A DNA stretch of 64,000 nucleotides from Candidatus Binatia bacterium (GTDB taxonomy: Bacteria > Desulfobacterota > Binatia > HRBIN30). Below are positions 33,720-43,744 of this stretch, in pieces (position 1 is the first letter of the stretch; each line of letters begins with the position of its first letter). Both the position numbers and the translations under genes were made by a program. The notes beneath the pieces were generated by a model. That model was not told the origin of the DNA, did no database searches, and saw only the letters and a program-made list of their open reading frames with translations. The stretch lies in contig JAOAHD010000020.1 of the NCBI GenBank assembly GCA_026415395.1, positions 1 to 64,000 of the forward strand. The letters are read 5' to 3'.

Positions 33720-34046
33720 TCAGGATCCACTCGCCCCGGCAAGCCGCTTGATTACGGGGATCACGGCTTGCAGCTCTTCGTCGCTCATTTTTTTCACCGG
33801 CTCCTTATGTTTCTTGTTGACACGGATGTTCTTCATGAGTTCCTCGGCGGAGGCCTCCTGCACCTTCGGGTCACCCACCATGGAGGGGACCTTCATCGAC
33901 TTTCCCGTCGGCGTGTCGCCCTTGCCGGTTTCCCCATGGCACTTGGCACATTTCTCCTTGTACAGCGCCTCCCCATCAAGAGCGAGCGCCCCGCTGGCTG
34001 CTAACGAAAGTGCCGTCCATAGGAACCACCGCGTCCACAATTCCAT
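33720..34046 (-). CDS. Small exported class I cytochrome c
   Basis: The 108-residue precursor has a signal peptide (FLWTALSLAASGALALDG) and a mature monoheme domain of about 85 residues. The heme site is CAKCH at 33-37, and the candidate Met axial ligand lies in KSMKVPSM. The helix MSDEELQAVIPVIKRLA follows, as in cytochrome c6/c552-like carriers. It is a periplasmic electron carrier; partners are not evident. ATG 34046 is chosen because upstream in-frame sequence would destroy the signal peptide. Confidence 0.9.
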   Translation of the reverse strand: MELWTRWFLWTALSLAASGALALDGEALYKEKCAKCHGETGKGDTPTGKSMKVPSMVGDPKVQEASAEELMKNIRVNKKHKEPVKKMSDEELQAVIPVIKRLAGASGS

Positions 34047-34223
34047 GCGCGAACCTCCAGTCTGCCTTAGCAAGCCAGAACGCGTCACAACAGTCAATCG
34101 CTTCCGGCCGGAACGAGTTGCGAGAGGCGAGTGCCGGGGGCACACGTGGCCGCGAACCTGGTTGCATTTGTTCCCCAGGGTTGGCACAAGCGGGACCGGT
34201 GGTGAGCGGGAGGGTCGACGCGG

Positions 34224-35330
34224 ATGCAGAGGCACACGCTAGTACTTGCCGACCACGCGCCGCGCTTTGCCGCTGTGCCCCAGCAAGCTGGGGTGTACGA
34301 GTTCCGCGACGGCACGGGAGCTTCGCTGTACGTCGGCAAAAGCAAAAACCTGCGGCGCCGGCTGCAAAGCTACTTTACCGCAAGACACAACGAGCGGCGC
34401 AAAGCGACAATGGTGAAGCTCTTTGCGGCAACGGTGCACTACGAGCTCACGGGTTCCGACTTCGCTGCGATGCTGCGCGAGTTGGAACTCGTCCAGCAGC
34501 TCCGCCCGCGCTTCAACCGCCGGATGCGCCACCCGGAGCGGTATGCCTACGTGGCAATCGACTTTCGTTTGCCCTTCCCGAGGCTCGTCCTCACCAATGA
34601 AACTGCCGAGGGGCATGTGTTCCTCGGGCCGTTTGCCGCTCGCAGCCGCATGCGTGCTGCACTCGAGCAGATCAACGACGCCTTCGGGCTGCGCACGTGT
34701 GGGGATCCGTTACCTGATGCGGTGCAAGGAAAAGGCTGCTGGCGCTACCGCCTCCGCACTTGCCTCGCTCCTTGCCAAGGGAACGTCTCTCCTGGGGAGT
34801 ACGGAAGAGCCCTTCTCCGCGCGGTGCGAACCCTCACTGGCTCCTCTCACGCGCTCCGGGAATGGGAACAACGGAGAACAGAGTTGAGCGAAGCATTGGC
34901 TTTCGAACGAGCGCAGCGACTTTGGGAGCGCGAGGTACGCGTGCGGAGCGCCCAACGCCTCCTGCACCTTGCCATGCGGCGGGGCGACAACGCGCTGGTC
35001 ATCCAACCGGGGGTGGCGCCTGACAGCCTTGCGTTGTGGGCGATTTGCGACGGGGATGTCGCTTCCCGCACCGAGGTCCCGCGGAACGAGTTACACGCCG
35101 CCTTCCGCCGCACCTGGGAGGCATTGTCCGCCGCGGCGCCCCGTGAAGTGTCGTTCGTCCGCCAGGAGGACCTGGATCGCCGGTGGATCATTTACCGTTG
35201 GCTTCGCACGCCCGAGGGCCGAGAGTGGAGTGTGCCGCTGGCCAGGCGCACGGAACAGGCGGTGTGGGACGACGTAAGCGCGCGTGCCGCTCGCCTCTTT
35301 ACTTCGCCGGTGCTTGTCGCGGCACCGTAG
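34224..35330 (+). CDS. UvrC-like GIY-YIG nuclease lacking the C-terminal nuclease half
   Basis: The 368-residue protein has GIY-YIG elements GVYEFRDGTGASLYVGKSKNLRRRL (24-48), the segment ELELVQQLRPRFNRR, and four cysteines at about 159, 172, 180 and 184 (RTC, GKGC, RTC, APC). Their C-X12-C-X7-C-X3-C spacing parallels the [4Fe-4S] ligands of UvrC. A UVR-like helical segment (ALAFERAQRLWERE) follows. The RNase H-like endonuclease and HhH domains of UvrC are absent. It may make a single incision, like E. coli Cho, though Cho is shorter. Its 3' end overlaps the acyltransferase gene by 32 bp on the other strand. Confidence 0.85.
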   Translation: MQRHTLVLADHAPRFAAVPQQAGVYEFRDGTGASLYVGKSKNLRRRLQSYFTARHNERRKATMVKLFAATVHYELTGSDFAAMLRELELVQQLRPRFNRRMRHPERYAYVAIDFRLPFPRLVLTNETAEGHVFLGPFAARSRMRAALEQINDAFGLRTCGDPLPDAVQGKGCWRYRLRTCLAPCQGNVSPGEYGRALLRAVRTLTGSSHALREWEQRRTELSEALAFERAQRLWEREVRVRSAQRLLHLAMRRGDNALVIQPGVAPDSLALWAICDGDVASRTEVPRNELHAAFRRTWEALSAAAPREVSFVRQEDLDRRWIIYRWLRTPEGREWSVPLARRTEQAVWDDVSARAARLFTSPVLVAAP

Positions 35331-36792
35331 CCCTCGGTGGCAGCGTGGCGCCTCGTTTGCTGGTCGCTCGAGTACTCGCTGTGCGCCGGCCCACCCGCGC
35401 GAGCAGGGCTCGGTGCTCCCGCTCGATCGCATCCACGAGGTCATGCAAGTCCGGGAGAGAGTCCCAGTCTGCATTAAAGCCCCAGAACAAGCCGCCATCA
35501 TAACTCATCAATGCGACATTCAACGCTTGATCCGCGAACAGAGGGACGACCGGGTAAATCTCCCGCATCCGCGAGCCCAACAGGTACAGCGGGCGCTGCG
35601 GACCAGGAACGTTGGTCACGATCATGTTGTACGAATGCGTCGTGGCAGCCAGGCGCGCGAACGTGACAAATAACGAGGTCACCGTGCGGTCGCTCAGCGC
35701 CTCTAAGGCAGCGGCACCTTGGGCCTGGGCGGAGGCCTTCAGCCGTGAGGTTTCCTGGTGGACGCGCTGCAAGCGGCGGACGGGGTCGGACTCGCTGACT
35801 GGCAAATCTATGACCAGCAGCGACACGCGATTGCCCAGCGCACCTTTCTCCTGCTCCGCACGCACACTCACCGGCACGAGCGTGCGGAAGCGGACAACAC
35901 CGACATCCACCCCGCGACGCTGGAGCAGCATGCGAACCGCACCTGCGGTGAGCGTGAGGGCAACGTCATTTACCGTAGCACCGAGACGTTGGCCGATGGC
36001 GCGCACCTGCCCCAGGTCAAGCCTGGTCCAATCGAAACGGCGGTGCGGTCCGATGGGGCGATTCAGTGGCGTCAGCGTGGCTGGTTGGAACCCGCGCGCG
36101 AGCGCCTCGGCAATACCGCCGGCTAGCCGCACGCCGCGCCGCAAGGTCTCGAGTGGGTGCCTTGCTGCTGAACGCAACGCGCCCAGGGCCTCTTCCATCA
36201 AACCCAGCCGGTATGAGGCCTCGTCCAAGAGCAATTTCCAGTCGGGCGGCACAGGTCGCGGGCGCCACGGTTTCGGCGCGCCCGCTTCTGCTCGCGCCTC
36301 CGGGCTCAGCAAGCGCTCCATTAGGCTCACGCCCGCCAGCCCATCGATCATGCAGTGGTGCACCTTGCTCACAGCAGCAAAACGTTTGCCGGATAAACCC
36401 TCGACAAACCACATCTCCCAAAGGGGTTTTCCGCGGTCGAGCTGTTGCGAAAGAATGCGCCCAACCAAGCGCTTGAGCTGGCGTTCGTCTCCCGGATGCG
36501 GCAAGGCCGTGTGCCGCACGTGATAGTGGATGTTGAAGCGGTTGTCGTCTTGCCAGACCGGGTGATCGAAGCCTGGAACGATGTGTATCTTTTGCCGCAA
36601 CCTTGGCACCTCAGCGACGACGCGCTCCGCCAACCGCAGGATGCGCGGGAAATCCAGGGCGCCGTCGGACCCGAGCAACATGCCCCCTTCGAAAATTGCC
36701 GCGGCACCGACGTGCATATGGACGTTGCGGTCCTCAATCTCGAGGAAGAATCGATCCATGGCGCTCAAGCGCTCGTAAAATTCCCTGGCCAT
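35299..36792 (-). CDS. WS/DGAT family wax ester synthase/diacylglycerol O-acyltransferase
   Basis: The 497-residue protein starts REFYERLSAMDRFFLEIED, the family's usual N-terminus. It carries the catalytic HHxxxDG motif in KVHHCMIDGLAGVSL near residue 145, NDVALTLTAGAVRMLL, the PLW-type GKPLWEMWFVEGL, and the later VTNVPGPQRPLYLLG (NVPGP motif). It esterifies acyl-CoA to fatty alcohols or diacylglycerol, producing storage neutral lipid. ATG 36792 has GGGAGG nine bases upstream. Confidence 0.92.
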   Translation of the reverse strand: MAREFYERLSAMDRFFLEIEDRNVHMHVGAAAIFEGGMLLGSDGALDFPRILRLAERVVAEVPRLRQKIHIVPGFDHPVWQDDNRFNIHYHVRHTALPHPGDERQLKRLVGRILSQQLDRGKPLWEMWFVEGLSGKRFAAVSKVHHCMIDGLAGVSLMERLLSPEARAEAGAPKPWRPRPVPPDWKLLLDEASYRLGLMEEALGALRSAARHPLETLRRGVRLAGGIAEALARGFQPATLTPLNRPIGPHRRFDWTRLDLGQVRAIGQRLGATVNDVALTLTAGAVRMLLQRRGVDVGVVRFRTLVPVSVRAEQEKGALGNRVSLLVIDLPVSESDPVRRLQRVHQETSRLKASAQAQGAAALEALSDRTVTSLFVTFARLAATTHSYNMIVTNVPGPQRPLYLLGSRMREIYPVVPLFADQALNVALMSYDGGLFWGFNADWDSLPDLHDLVDAIEREHRALLARVGRRTASTRATSKRGATLPPRATVPRQAPAK

Positions 36793-37291
36793 CGTGGTGT
36801 GCCTCCCGGAGGTTAAGTGGACAAAGCGAGCCAGCAAAGCCAACGCAATCTTCCTGCCAAGCACGAGCAGCAATGCTGCTGCCAGAGAAGCATCTTGGGC
36901 CTTCTCGTGGTTGAGAAGCGCGCCCTGTCCTCGCCGCGGCGACGCGGCTCTTGGGGGCGAGGAAAAACGGGAAACATACACCCGCCAGAATTGCTCACCA
37001 TGCAGCGGGACACTCTTGCCCTCGCTCTGACTCGGCCGACATGCCTCCGAACTGAGCGTTCGAGGTTCCTCGCCAACCAAGGCGTCCGCTCGGGCTCCCA
37101 CGCTTCCCGGGGGAAGGGAGGCGAGGAGGAGGACAAGGCGCCGCCTGCGAGATGCCCCCACCACCTGCGCTGCCCCTTCGGCAGCCGCCCTGCTGGTAAG
37201 CCTACTCGGCGAGCAGCGGACACTCCGACAGTTGCGGCAGGTGAGCGCAGCTCGGGCACCTAGGGCCCTTGCTGCGCGCCGACTTCGAAAG
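36793..37291. other. Non-coding region upstream of acyltransferase and tRNA-fMet
   Basis: About 500 bases have long open frames on both strands but no family resemblance, low-complexity translations and no good SD, so I call no gene. A loose inverted repeat, CCTCGCC (36929-36935) with GGCGAGG (36956-36962), is present. The acyltransferase promoter should lie here. Confidence 0.5.
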
Positions 37292-37365
<74 letters not shown>

Positions 37366-37509
37366 TCGTGACGAGTCGAGCTACCTAGCGGGTACCACCA
37401 AGCAAGTCAACGCATCGTCCTTCAGCACGAGGCCGCTAATTTCTGCTCACACTTCGAATCCATGTTGAGGAAGTTCGTCCAACCGCCCTCGCTTCGAGGA
37501 GGTGCAGAA

Positions 37510-37809
37510 ATGGTTGTGGCGCAGATCCTTGCTGGCGGTGGTGGTTACGTGCTCCCGTTGCGCACTGCGTATGACTCCGAGCTTTTGCTCCAAGCGTTGC
37601 AAAAGTTTTTGCGCGATCGCGAGCGTGTCGTCGTACGCGTTGGTCCGACCTTACACGAGGTGCGGCGCGTTGGGCCGGGCGCGCGCTGCTCTTCCTGCCG
37701 GCAGCTCGTTTACGGAGTGGCTTGGCCGCACGGACGGGCCTCATTGTGCACGCGCTGCGCCTGCGGCTCCCTTGCGCAGGCGCGCCGTGTGCTCGCCAGG
37801 GCGGCCTGA
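37510..37809 (+). CDS. Small zinc-ribbon-like protein of unknown function
   Basis: I do not recognise this 99-residue protein. Its N-terminal half (VVAQILAGGGGYVLPLRTAYDSELLLQALQKFLRD) looks like an alpha/beta unit. The C-terminal half has two Cys pairs, CSSC and CTRCAC, about 25 residues apart, consistent with a zinc knuckle. GAGGAGG lies seven bases before ATG 37510. It is encoded opposite and next to the initiator tRNA. Upstream in-frame extension (from 37462) would include the SD. Confidence 0.6.
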   Translation: MVVAQILAGGGGYVLPLRTAYDSELLLQALQKFLRDRERVVVRVGPTLHEVRRVGPGARCSSCRQLVYGVAWPHGRASLCTRCACGSLAQARRVLARAA

Positions 37810-38077
37810 CTAGCTCGCGTCAGCAGCATTCTATTCAAGGCAGCCCTCCACAACAGGAGCTACCGCTGAGCGCTGACGCCATTGTGCGTCTCGCAGCGCA
37901 CACCCGATGCTCTTCGGCATGCTTGAGCGTGGCTCCCCGGACGCCGATTCTGCTCAAGACCCAGGCGCGGCTCCGCTCGCCTAGCACATGTGCTCGCGCT
38001 CCCTGGCGACACGCTTGCGGACTTCGCTAAAGCCCTCCGGCTAACGTTCCTCGCCTCGAAAGGGAGACTCGGCGCTT

Positions 38078-40366
38078 GTGCTCGCAGCAGCAGTGTTGAC
38101 GGGTTTTGCGGTGGCCGCACTGGCGCCGTGGTGCGTGCAGCGCCTAGGGACCAAGTGGGGCCCGCGGGTGTTACTGGCGTACCCCATCGCCGTGTTCGCA
38201 CTGGCGGCTTCAGCTGCGCTGGATGCGGCGCACGTCGCAACGAGCATCGACTGGGTGCCGCGCTACGGCTTGCGGTGGTCGGTTTTGGTGGATGGCTGGA
38301 GCTTGCTGCTCACGTTGTTGATTTCCGGCATCGGTGCCTTGGTCGTCCTCTATGGTGGTGCGTATCTGCGTCACCACCCCCACCTTGGCCGCTTCTACCT
38401 GTACCTGCTGGGCTTCATGGCGGCGATGCTGGGCGTGGTTTTGGCCAGCAACTTGTTGCTGCTCTTCGTGTGTTGGGAACTCACCAGCATTTTCTCTTAC
38501 CTTCTCATCGGCTTCGAGCACGAAAACGCAAAGGCGAGAAAATCAGCCCTGCAAGCCTTGCTCACGACTGGGGTTGGTGGACTCGGACTGCTGGTTGCCT
38601 GCATTTTGCTGTGGCGTGCTTTCGGCACGTGGGAACTGGCGGACATCTTGCAGCAACCAGTGCGATGGGCTGACGGCGCACAATCGGCGTTACCCATCGT
38701 CCTCGTGATTTTTCTCGCCGCTTTTACCAAATCCGCGCAATTCCCGTTTCACTACTGGCTCCCCGCGGCCATGGCGGCACCGACGCCTGTCAGTGCCTAC
38801 TTGCATTCCGCAACGATGGTTAAAGCAGGTGTTGTGCTGCTTGCGCGCTTGAATCCCCTGTTTCACGATTTCTGGTTGTGGCAACCGGCACTGCTCACCG
38901 TGGGCGGCGCCACCATGGCTCTAGGTGCCCTGTCCGCTTTACCGCAGCGCGACCTGAAACTCCTGCTAGCCTATTCCACGGTGAGCGCGCTCGGCACTCT
39001 CGTATTTCTGCTGGGCGTCGGGTCAACGGAAGCGATCGCAGCCTGTGTGGTGTTTTTGGTAGCGCATGCGTTTTACAAAGGTGGTTTATTCTTTTTCGCA
39101 GGCATTGTGGATCACGAGGCAGGCACACGGAACATCGACGAGCTAGGTGGTCTCGCGAAACACTGGCCTGCGCTTGCGTTTGCTGCCTCGTTGCTCGCGT
39201 TGTCCATGGCTGGGGTGGTGCCCTTTTTCGGCTTCATCGCCAAAGAACTCGCTTATCACGCGGTTCTCCACGCGTCCCGGCCGCCAGCCCTCGCGTTGCT
39301 CGTTCTCTGCAGCGCTTTGCAGGTCGCGGTGGCCGGCTTTGCTGTGGTCCGGCCGTTGTTTTTTCGTTCGCCTGCGGGGCGCCACGCGCCGCATCGACCA
39401 GAGGTCGAGCTCGCTCTCGGCCCCTATCTGTTGGCGGCTACTAGTATTCTAGCAAGCTTGATCCCGTGGCCGGCGTTTTCCCGTTTGCTCGAACACGCGG
39501 CCGGGCAGATCGCAGGCTCCCCGTTAGAGCTCAAGCTCGCACTGTGGCACGGCTGGACGCCCGTCCTTGCTCTCAGCTTCCTGACCGTGCTGCTCGGCGT
39601 AGTGGCCTTCTTCCTCCGCAATCTCTGGTGTGCTGTTGCTCGCAGGGGGCGGGCGTTGGTCGGCGTCGGTCCGGCGGCTGTGTACGACGCTAGCCTCGCT
39701 GGCCTTGCGCGGCTCGCCGCGTGGCAAACGGGCGTCCTACAGACGGGCAAACTCCGGCAATATCAAGCCCTGGTTCTGGTCACCGCCGTCTGCACCGTGC
39801 TCCTCGCAGCCGTGCTTGCGGACTGGGGCCATCTCCACTTTCGGTGGCAAAAGCTGTTCCCGACGGAAGCGGCGGTCATCGTTGCCATGATTGCTGGTCT
39901 GGCCACGACTATCTTTACTCCCTCGCGCCTCACGGCAATCGCCGGACTCGGCGTGACCGGGTATGCTGTCGGTGTCTTCTTTCTCATCTTTGGGGCGCCC
40001 GATCTCGCCATGACTCAGTTCGCGATCGAAACCCTCACGGTGATCTTGTTCGTGTTAGTGTTGTACCGGCTTCCGCGCTTCCAGTCGCGCTCGACCCCCG
40101 CCGTGCGCCTCCGTGATGCGGCGCTATCGCTGGCGGTTGGCGGCGGTGTTGCCCTGGTCGTGCTGGTGTTGCTCGCCGACCCTGCACCTTCGGTGCTCGC
40201 CCCGTTTTTTCTTGCCAACAGTGTGCCCGCCGCTCACGGGCACAATGTCGTGAACGTCATTTTGGTGGACTTTCGGAGCCTGGACACCCTAGGAGAAATT
40301 ACCGTGCTCGGCCTTGCGGCCGTGGGCGTGGGCACGCTGATGGCGATGTGGGGGCGTTACCGATGA
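38078..40366 (+). CDS. mrpA: Mrp/Mnh Na+/H+ antiporter subunit A
   Basis: The 762-residue membrane protein has an N-terminal NuoL-like antiporter domain (about 1-480) with [46 protein letters not shown] and the proton-channel lysine region [37 protein letters not shown]-terminal MbhE/MrpB-like segments follow ([29 protein letters not shown] and [21 protein letters not shown]). It is part of the heptameric Mrp complex exchanging cytoplasmic Na+ for H+. The GTG start is at 38078. Its stop overlaps the mrpB start (ATGA). Confidence 0.95.
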   Translation: MLAAAVLTGFAVAALAPWCVQRLGTKWGPRVLLAYPIAVFALAASAALDAAHVATSIDWVPRYGLRWSVLVDGWSLLLTLLISGIGALVVLYGGAYLRHHPHLGRFYLYLLGFMAAMLGVVLASNLLLLFVCWELTSIFSYLLIGFEHENAKARKSALQALLTTGVGGLGLLVACILLWRAFGTWELADILQQPVRWADGAQSALPIVLVIFLAAFTKSAQFPFHYWLPAAMAAPTPVSAYLHSATMVKAGVVLLARLNPLFHDFWLWQPALLTVGGATMALGALSALPQRDLKLLLAYSTVSALGTLVFLLGVGSTEAIAACVVFLVAHAFYKGGLFFFAGIVDHEAGTRNIDELGGLAKHWPALAFAASLLALSMAGVVPFFGFIAKELAYHAVLHASRPPALALLVLCSALQVAVAGFAVVRPLFFRSPAGRHAPHRPEVELALGPYLLAATSILASLIPWPAFSRLLEHAAGQIAGSPLELKLALWHGWTPVLALSFLTVLLGVVAFFLRNLWCAVARRGRALVGVGPAAVYDASLAGLARLAAWQTGVLQTGKLRQYQALVLVTAVCTVLLAAVLADWGHLHFRWQKLFPTEAAVIVAMIAGLATTIFTPSRLTAIAGLGVTGYAVGVFFLIFGAPDLAMTQFAIETLTVILFVLVLYRLPRFQSRSTPAVRLRDAALSLAVGGGVALVVLVLLADPAPSVLAPFFLANSVPAAHGHNVVNVILVDFRSLDTLGEITVLGLAAVGVGTLMAMWGRYR

Positions 40367-40764
40367 GGTCGCTCATTCTCCTCACGGCCACGCGGCTACT
40401 GTTTCCTTTAATGTTGCTGTTCTCCGTTTTCCTGCTTTTACGCGGACACAACGCGCCCGGTGGTGGGTTCGTCGGCGGGTTAGTGGCGGGGGGCGCGCTC
40501 GCCCTGCACGCCCTTGCCCACGGCATCGTCGCCACCCGCCTAATGGTGGGGTTTTCGCCCGTTGCGCTCATTTCGGCTGGGCTGACCCTCGCAGCCATGA
40601 GCGGGCTGGTTGGGTGGTTTTGGCAGAAGCCTTACCTCACTGGGGTGTGGGGTGTGGTGCCGGTGCTGGGTACCGTGGGCACTCCCTTACTGTTCGACCT
40701 TGGAGTCTACGTATTAGTGGTGGGCATCGTTACCCACATGTTGTTCCTTCTCTGGGAGGAGTGA
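40363..40764 (+). CDS. mrpB: Mrp/Mnh antiporter subunit B
   Basis: The 133-residue, four-helix protein has the MnhB signature [25 protein letters not shown] near residue 28 and ends [21 protein letters not shown]. It is a structural subunit of the Mrp complex. ATG overlaps the mrpA stop by 4 bp. Confidence 0.95.
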   Translation: MRSLILLTATRLLFPLMLLFSVFLLLRGHNAPGGGFVGGLVAGGALALHALAHGIVATRLMVGFSPVALISAGLTLAAMSGLVGWFWQKPYLTGVWGVVPVLGTVGTPLLFDLGVYVLVVGIVTHMLFLLWEE

Positions 40765-40766
40765 GG

Positions 40767-41111
40767 GTGGAGCTGGTGATCGCCCTGACGATTGGTTGCC
40801 TGTACGGAGGCGCTTTCTACCTCATGCTCCGGCGCAGCATTGTGAAACTGCTGCTGGGCTTAGGCGTGCTGGGTCATGCAGCTAACCTGCTCATTTTTTC
40901 CACCAGCGGCTTGCGGCGGATCGCTCCTATCGTGGAGGGTACCGGCCTCGCGCCTCATGGAGCAGTGGCCGACCCAGTACCGCAAGCGCTGATTCTCACC
41001 GCGATTGTGATCAGCTTCGGGGTGCTCGCCTTTTCCGTGGTGTTGATCAAGCTTACGGCGGCGGCAGCCAAAACCGACGACGTCGATTCCTTACGCACCT
41101 CGGAGGAGTAG
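40767..41111 (+). CDS. mrpC: Mrp/Mnh antiporter subunit C
   Basis: The 114-residue NuoK-like protein has three helices: ALTIGCLYGGAFYLMLRR, IVKLLLGLGVLGHAANLLIF and DPVPQALILTAIVISFGVLAFSV. The DPVPQALILTAIVI motif is typical of MnhC. GTG 40767 has GGGAGGA about six bases upstream; another GTG at 40761 overlaps the mrpB stop. Confidence 0.94.
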   Translation: MELVIALTIGCLYGGAFYLMLRRSIVKLLLGLGVLGHAANLLIFSTSGLRRIAPIVEGTGLAPHGAVADPVPQALILTAIVISFGVLAFSVVLIKLTAAAAKTDDVDSLRTSEE

Positions 41112-41138
41112 CGAGGAGCAGCAAGCGGAGGCGTCGCT

Positions 41139-42620
41139 GTGCAAGGACATTTGCTCGTTTTGCCGCTTCTGATCCCACTGGTTGCAGCGGCCGTTTCGTT
41201 GCCGGCGCGGCTGCCGTTCCAGCGCGGGGCGGCGCTCGCTGCCGTGACCGCCCACCTGCTCGCCAGCCTTTGGCTGCTTCGGGCAGTTTTGCCCGGGGAT
41301 GTGTTGGTGCTGCAGGTGGCAGCCTGGCCGGCGCCGTTCGGCATCAGCTTTGTCGGCGATACGTTCAGCAGCGTACTCCTCGCGAACATGTCGTTTATCG
41401 CTTGGCTGGTCGCGCTGTACTCGATCGCGTCGGTTCCCAGGGAAACCCAACAACTTGCCTTTTTCCCGCTGCTGCTTGTGCTGTTGGCGGGCGTGAGCGG
41501 TGCCGTACTCACCGGCGATCTCTTTAACCTGTACGTGTGGTTCGAAGTCTTGCTTATGGCTTCCTTCATCTTGCTCACGCTCGGTGCCGAGCGCTCGCAG
41601 TTAGAAGGTGGGCTCAAATATGTCGCCCTGAATCTTATCGCTTCGGCCTTCTTTTTGACCGGCGTTGGCCTGCTGTACGGTGCCACGGGGACCTTGAACC
41701 TGGCCGATCTATCCCAGCGGATGCAGGATGCGCCGCTGAGCTTTCCGCGGGTGGCGGCTGTGCTGATCTTGTTCTTGAGCTTCGGCATCAAAGCAGCCGT
41801 GTTTCCCCTGTTCGGATGGCTCCCGGCGTCGTACCACACGCCGCCTGTGGCCATCACAGCGCTCTTTTCCGCACTGCTCACGAAGGTCGGCGTTTATTCG
41901 ATGATCCGCGTCGGCACCCTCCTGCTGCCCGAGCCTCCAGAAGCACTCCGGAACACACTGCTCGTGGTGGCTAGTCTCACCATGGTGACGGGCGTCCTCG
42001 GTGCGGTCGCCCAAATGGAAATGAAGCGTTTGCTTTCCTTTCACATCGTTAGCCAGATTGGTTACCTGGTTCTCGGTTTTGCATTGTACAGTGTCTCTGG
42101 ACTCACAGGTGCGATCTACTTTTTCGTGCACGTCTCCATTGCCAAAGCGGCGTTGTTCCTAGTTGCCGGAGAGCTCGAACGCCTGTACCAAACCACCGAC
42201 TTACGCCACCTCGGCAACGGCTACCGCGACGATCCGCTACTCGCCGCTGCCTGTTTCGTCGGCGCCATGGGCCTTGCCGGCCTGCCCCCACTGTCTGGTT
42301 TTTTTGCCAAGTTGCAACTTGCAGTTGCAGCGCTGGAGGGCAAGGCGTTTCTGAGCCTCGGCGCCGCGCTTTCCGTCAGCATGCTGACCTTATTCTCGAT
42401 GACGAAAATTTGGGCGGAAGCTTTTTGGAAAAGTGCACCGGGGCGCGGGCAAGCGTCGAGCAGGGTGCCGCTGACCATGCGCGTGGCCACATTCGGCCTG
42501 GCGTGCGCGGTCGGACTCCTCGGTGTTTTTGCGGAGCCCTTGTTCACCATCGCGCAGAATGCGGCCGAACAACTGCTCGACCGTCAGGCATACCTGGAAG
42601 CGGTGCTCAGAGGACGATGA
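41139..42620 (+). CDS. mrpD: Mrp/Mnh antiporter subunit D
   Basis: The 493-residue NuoN/NuoM-like antiporter subunit contains NLYVWFEVLLMASFILLTLG (Glu of the proton path), FGIKAAVFPLFGWLPASYHTPPVAITALFSALLTKVGVYS (essential Lys and Pro) and KRLLSFHIVSQIGYLVLG. Start is GTG 41139, 27 bp after mrpC. Its stop overlaps the mrpE start. Confidence 0.95.
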   Translation: MQGHLLVLPLLIPLVAAAVSLPARLPFQRGAALAAVTAHLLASLWLLRAVLPGDVLVLQVAAWPAPFGISFVGDTFSSVLLANMSFIAWLVALYSIASVPRETQQLAFFPLLLVLLAGVSGAVLTGDLFNLYVWFEVLLMASFILLTLGAERSQLEGGLKYVALNLIASAFFLTGVGLLYGATGTLNLADLSQRMQDAPLSFPRVAAVLILFLSFGIKAAVFPLFGWLPASYHTPPVAITALFSALLTKVGVYSMIRVGTLLLPEPPEALRNTLLVVASLTMVTGVLGAVAQMEMKRLLSFHIVSQIGYLVLGFALYSVSGLTGAIYFFVHVSIAKAALFLVAGELERLYQTTDLRHLGNGYRDDPLLAAACFVGAMGLAGLPPLSGFFAKLQLAVAALEGKAFLSLGAALSVSMLTLFSMTKIWAEAFWKSAPGRGQASSRVPLTMRVATFGLACAVGLLGVFAEPLFTIAQNAAEQLLDRQAYLEAVLRGR

Positions 42621-43084
42621 TGGCTTTGTTGCACTTACTTCTCGCCGTGTTGTGGGTGGCGCTCACCGGCCAATGGTCGCTGAGCGATCTCACGTTCGGT
42701 TGGTTTCTTGCGTACGGGGTCTTGTGGCTAACGCACCCTCACGGAGAGGGCACGTACTTTGCGCGAATCCCACGTGTCTTCCGGGCACTCCTGGCATTTC
42801 TGTGGGAAATCGTGCTGGCGAACTTGCGTGTCACCTATCACGTCTTCGCCCCCCTCGAACGCATGCGGCCGGGCATCGTTGCTGTGCCGCTCGAGGTCCA
42901 AAGCGACGCCGCAATCACGATGCTTGCCAATGCGATCACGCTGACGCCGGGCACCTTGAGTCTCGACGTTTCCTCGGACCGCCAGATTCTCTACGTGCAT
43001 GGCATGCGCATTGCGGACCCCGTAACTTTTCGCGCCGAAATCAAATCCGTGCTTGAGCGGCACGTTAAGGAGGTCCTGGAATGA
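42617..43084 (+). CDS. mrpE: Mrp/Mnh antiporter subunit E
   Basis: The 155-residue protein has two N-terminal helices ([29 protein letters not shown]) and a soluble tail with [23 protein letters not shown], the MnhE hallmark. Two tandem ATGs occur at 42617 and 42620, the first overlapping the mrpD stop. Its stop overlaps the mrpF start (ATGA). Confidence 0.94.
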   Translation: MMALLHLLLAVLWVALTGQWSLSDLTFGWFLAYGVLWLTHPHGEGTYFARIPRVFRALLAFLWEIVLANLRVTYHVFAPLERMRPGIVAVPLEVQSDAAITMLANAITLTPGTLSLDVSSDRQILYVHGMRIADPVTFRAEIKSVLERHVKEVLE

Positions 43085-43371
43085 TTCCTGCCGTGTGCGT
43101 GTGGGTAATTCTTCCGTTGCTGTCCGTCGCTGTTCTCCTCACCGTCGTGCGGCTTGCCCTCGGACCCAGCTTCCCGGATCGGGTGGTCGCGCTCGATCTA
43201 CTCACCACCATTGGTGTCGGCATCGTTACGGCCGCCGCGCTGGCTTGGCAGCAAGCCGCACTGTTCGACGTTGCGACGGTTCTCGCCCTCGTCTCGTTTC
43301 TCGCCACGGTGGCATTCGCGCGGTACGTGGAAAGGGGGATCCGCCTATGGTCGTCGAATGGGCAAGCGTAG
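43081..43371 (+). CDS. mrpF: Mrp/Mnh antiporter subunit F
   Basis: The 96-residue three-helix protein has RLALGPSFPDRVVALDLLTTIGVGIV, the MnhF signature with the conserved Asp in DRVVALD, and DVATVLALVSFLATVAFARY. It overlaps mrpE by 4 bp and the mrpG start by 25 bp. Confidence 0.94.
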   Translation: MIPAVCVWVILPLLSVAVLLTVVRLALGPSFPDRVVALDLLTTIGVGIVTAAALAWQQAALFDVATVLALVSFLATVAFARYVERGIRLWSSNGQA

Positions 43372-43742
43372 TTTTGTTATTAGCAGGCACGTTCTTCATG
43401 TTGGTTGCGAGCATCGGCATCGTTCGCATGCCGGACGTGTATCTGCGCATGTCTTGCACCTCCAAAGCAGCTACGTTGGGCAGCGGTTGTTTGCTTGCTG
43501 CCTACGCGTTACAGGCCCCGGAAGTTGGGGTTGCCGTGCGCGCGGTGGCCACCGCTGTGTTCCTGCTACTGACTGCGCCGGTGGCCGCCCACATGATCGG
43601 CCGAGCTGCCTACCGCCTCGGCGTGCCTTTGTGGGCGGGCTCGTGCTGCGATGAGTTGCGGGGGAAATATTCCGACGCGGGTGACCTGTTGCGCAGCTCG
43701 CCGGCTGGCACTGGCAACCTGGACGGGCAGAAGGTGCGCTGA
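43347..43742 (+). CDS. mrpG: Mrp/Mnh antiporter subunit G
   Basis: The 131-residue protein has VVLLLAGTFFMLVASIGIVRMPDVYLRMSCTSKAATLG, the MnhG signature, then LLTAPVAAHMIGRAAYRLG. A hydrophilic tail of about 35 residues containing CC is longer than usual. ATG 43347 has AAAGGGGG upstream, inside mrpF. It completes the A-G set. Confidence 0.94.
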   Translation: MVVEWASVVLLLAGTFFMLVASIGIVRMPDVYLRMSCTSKAATLGSGCLLAAYALQAPEVGVAVRAVATAVFLLLTAPVAAHMIGRAAYRLGVPLWAGSCCDELRGKYSDAGDLLRSSPAGTGNLDGQKVR

Positions 43743-43744
43743 AC

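Noticed and set aside
36813-37263. Overlapping open frames on both strands upstream of the acyltransferase
   Set aside because: No SD, no family resemblance, low-complexity basic translations; the opposite frames mirror each other as GC-rich shadows.
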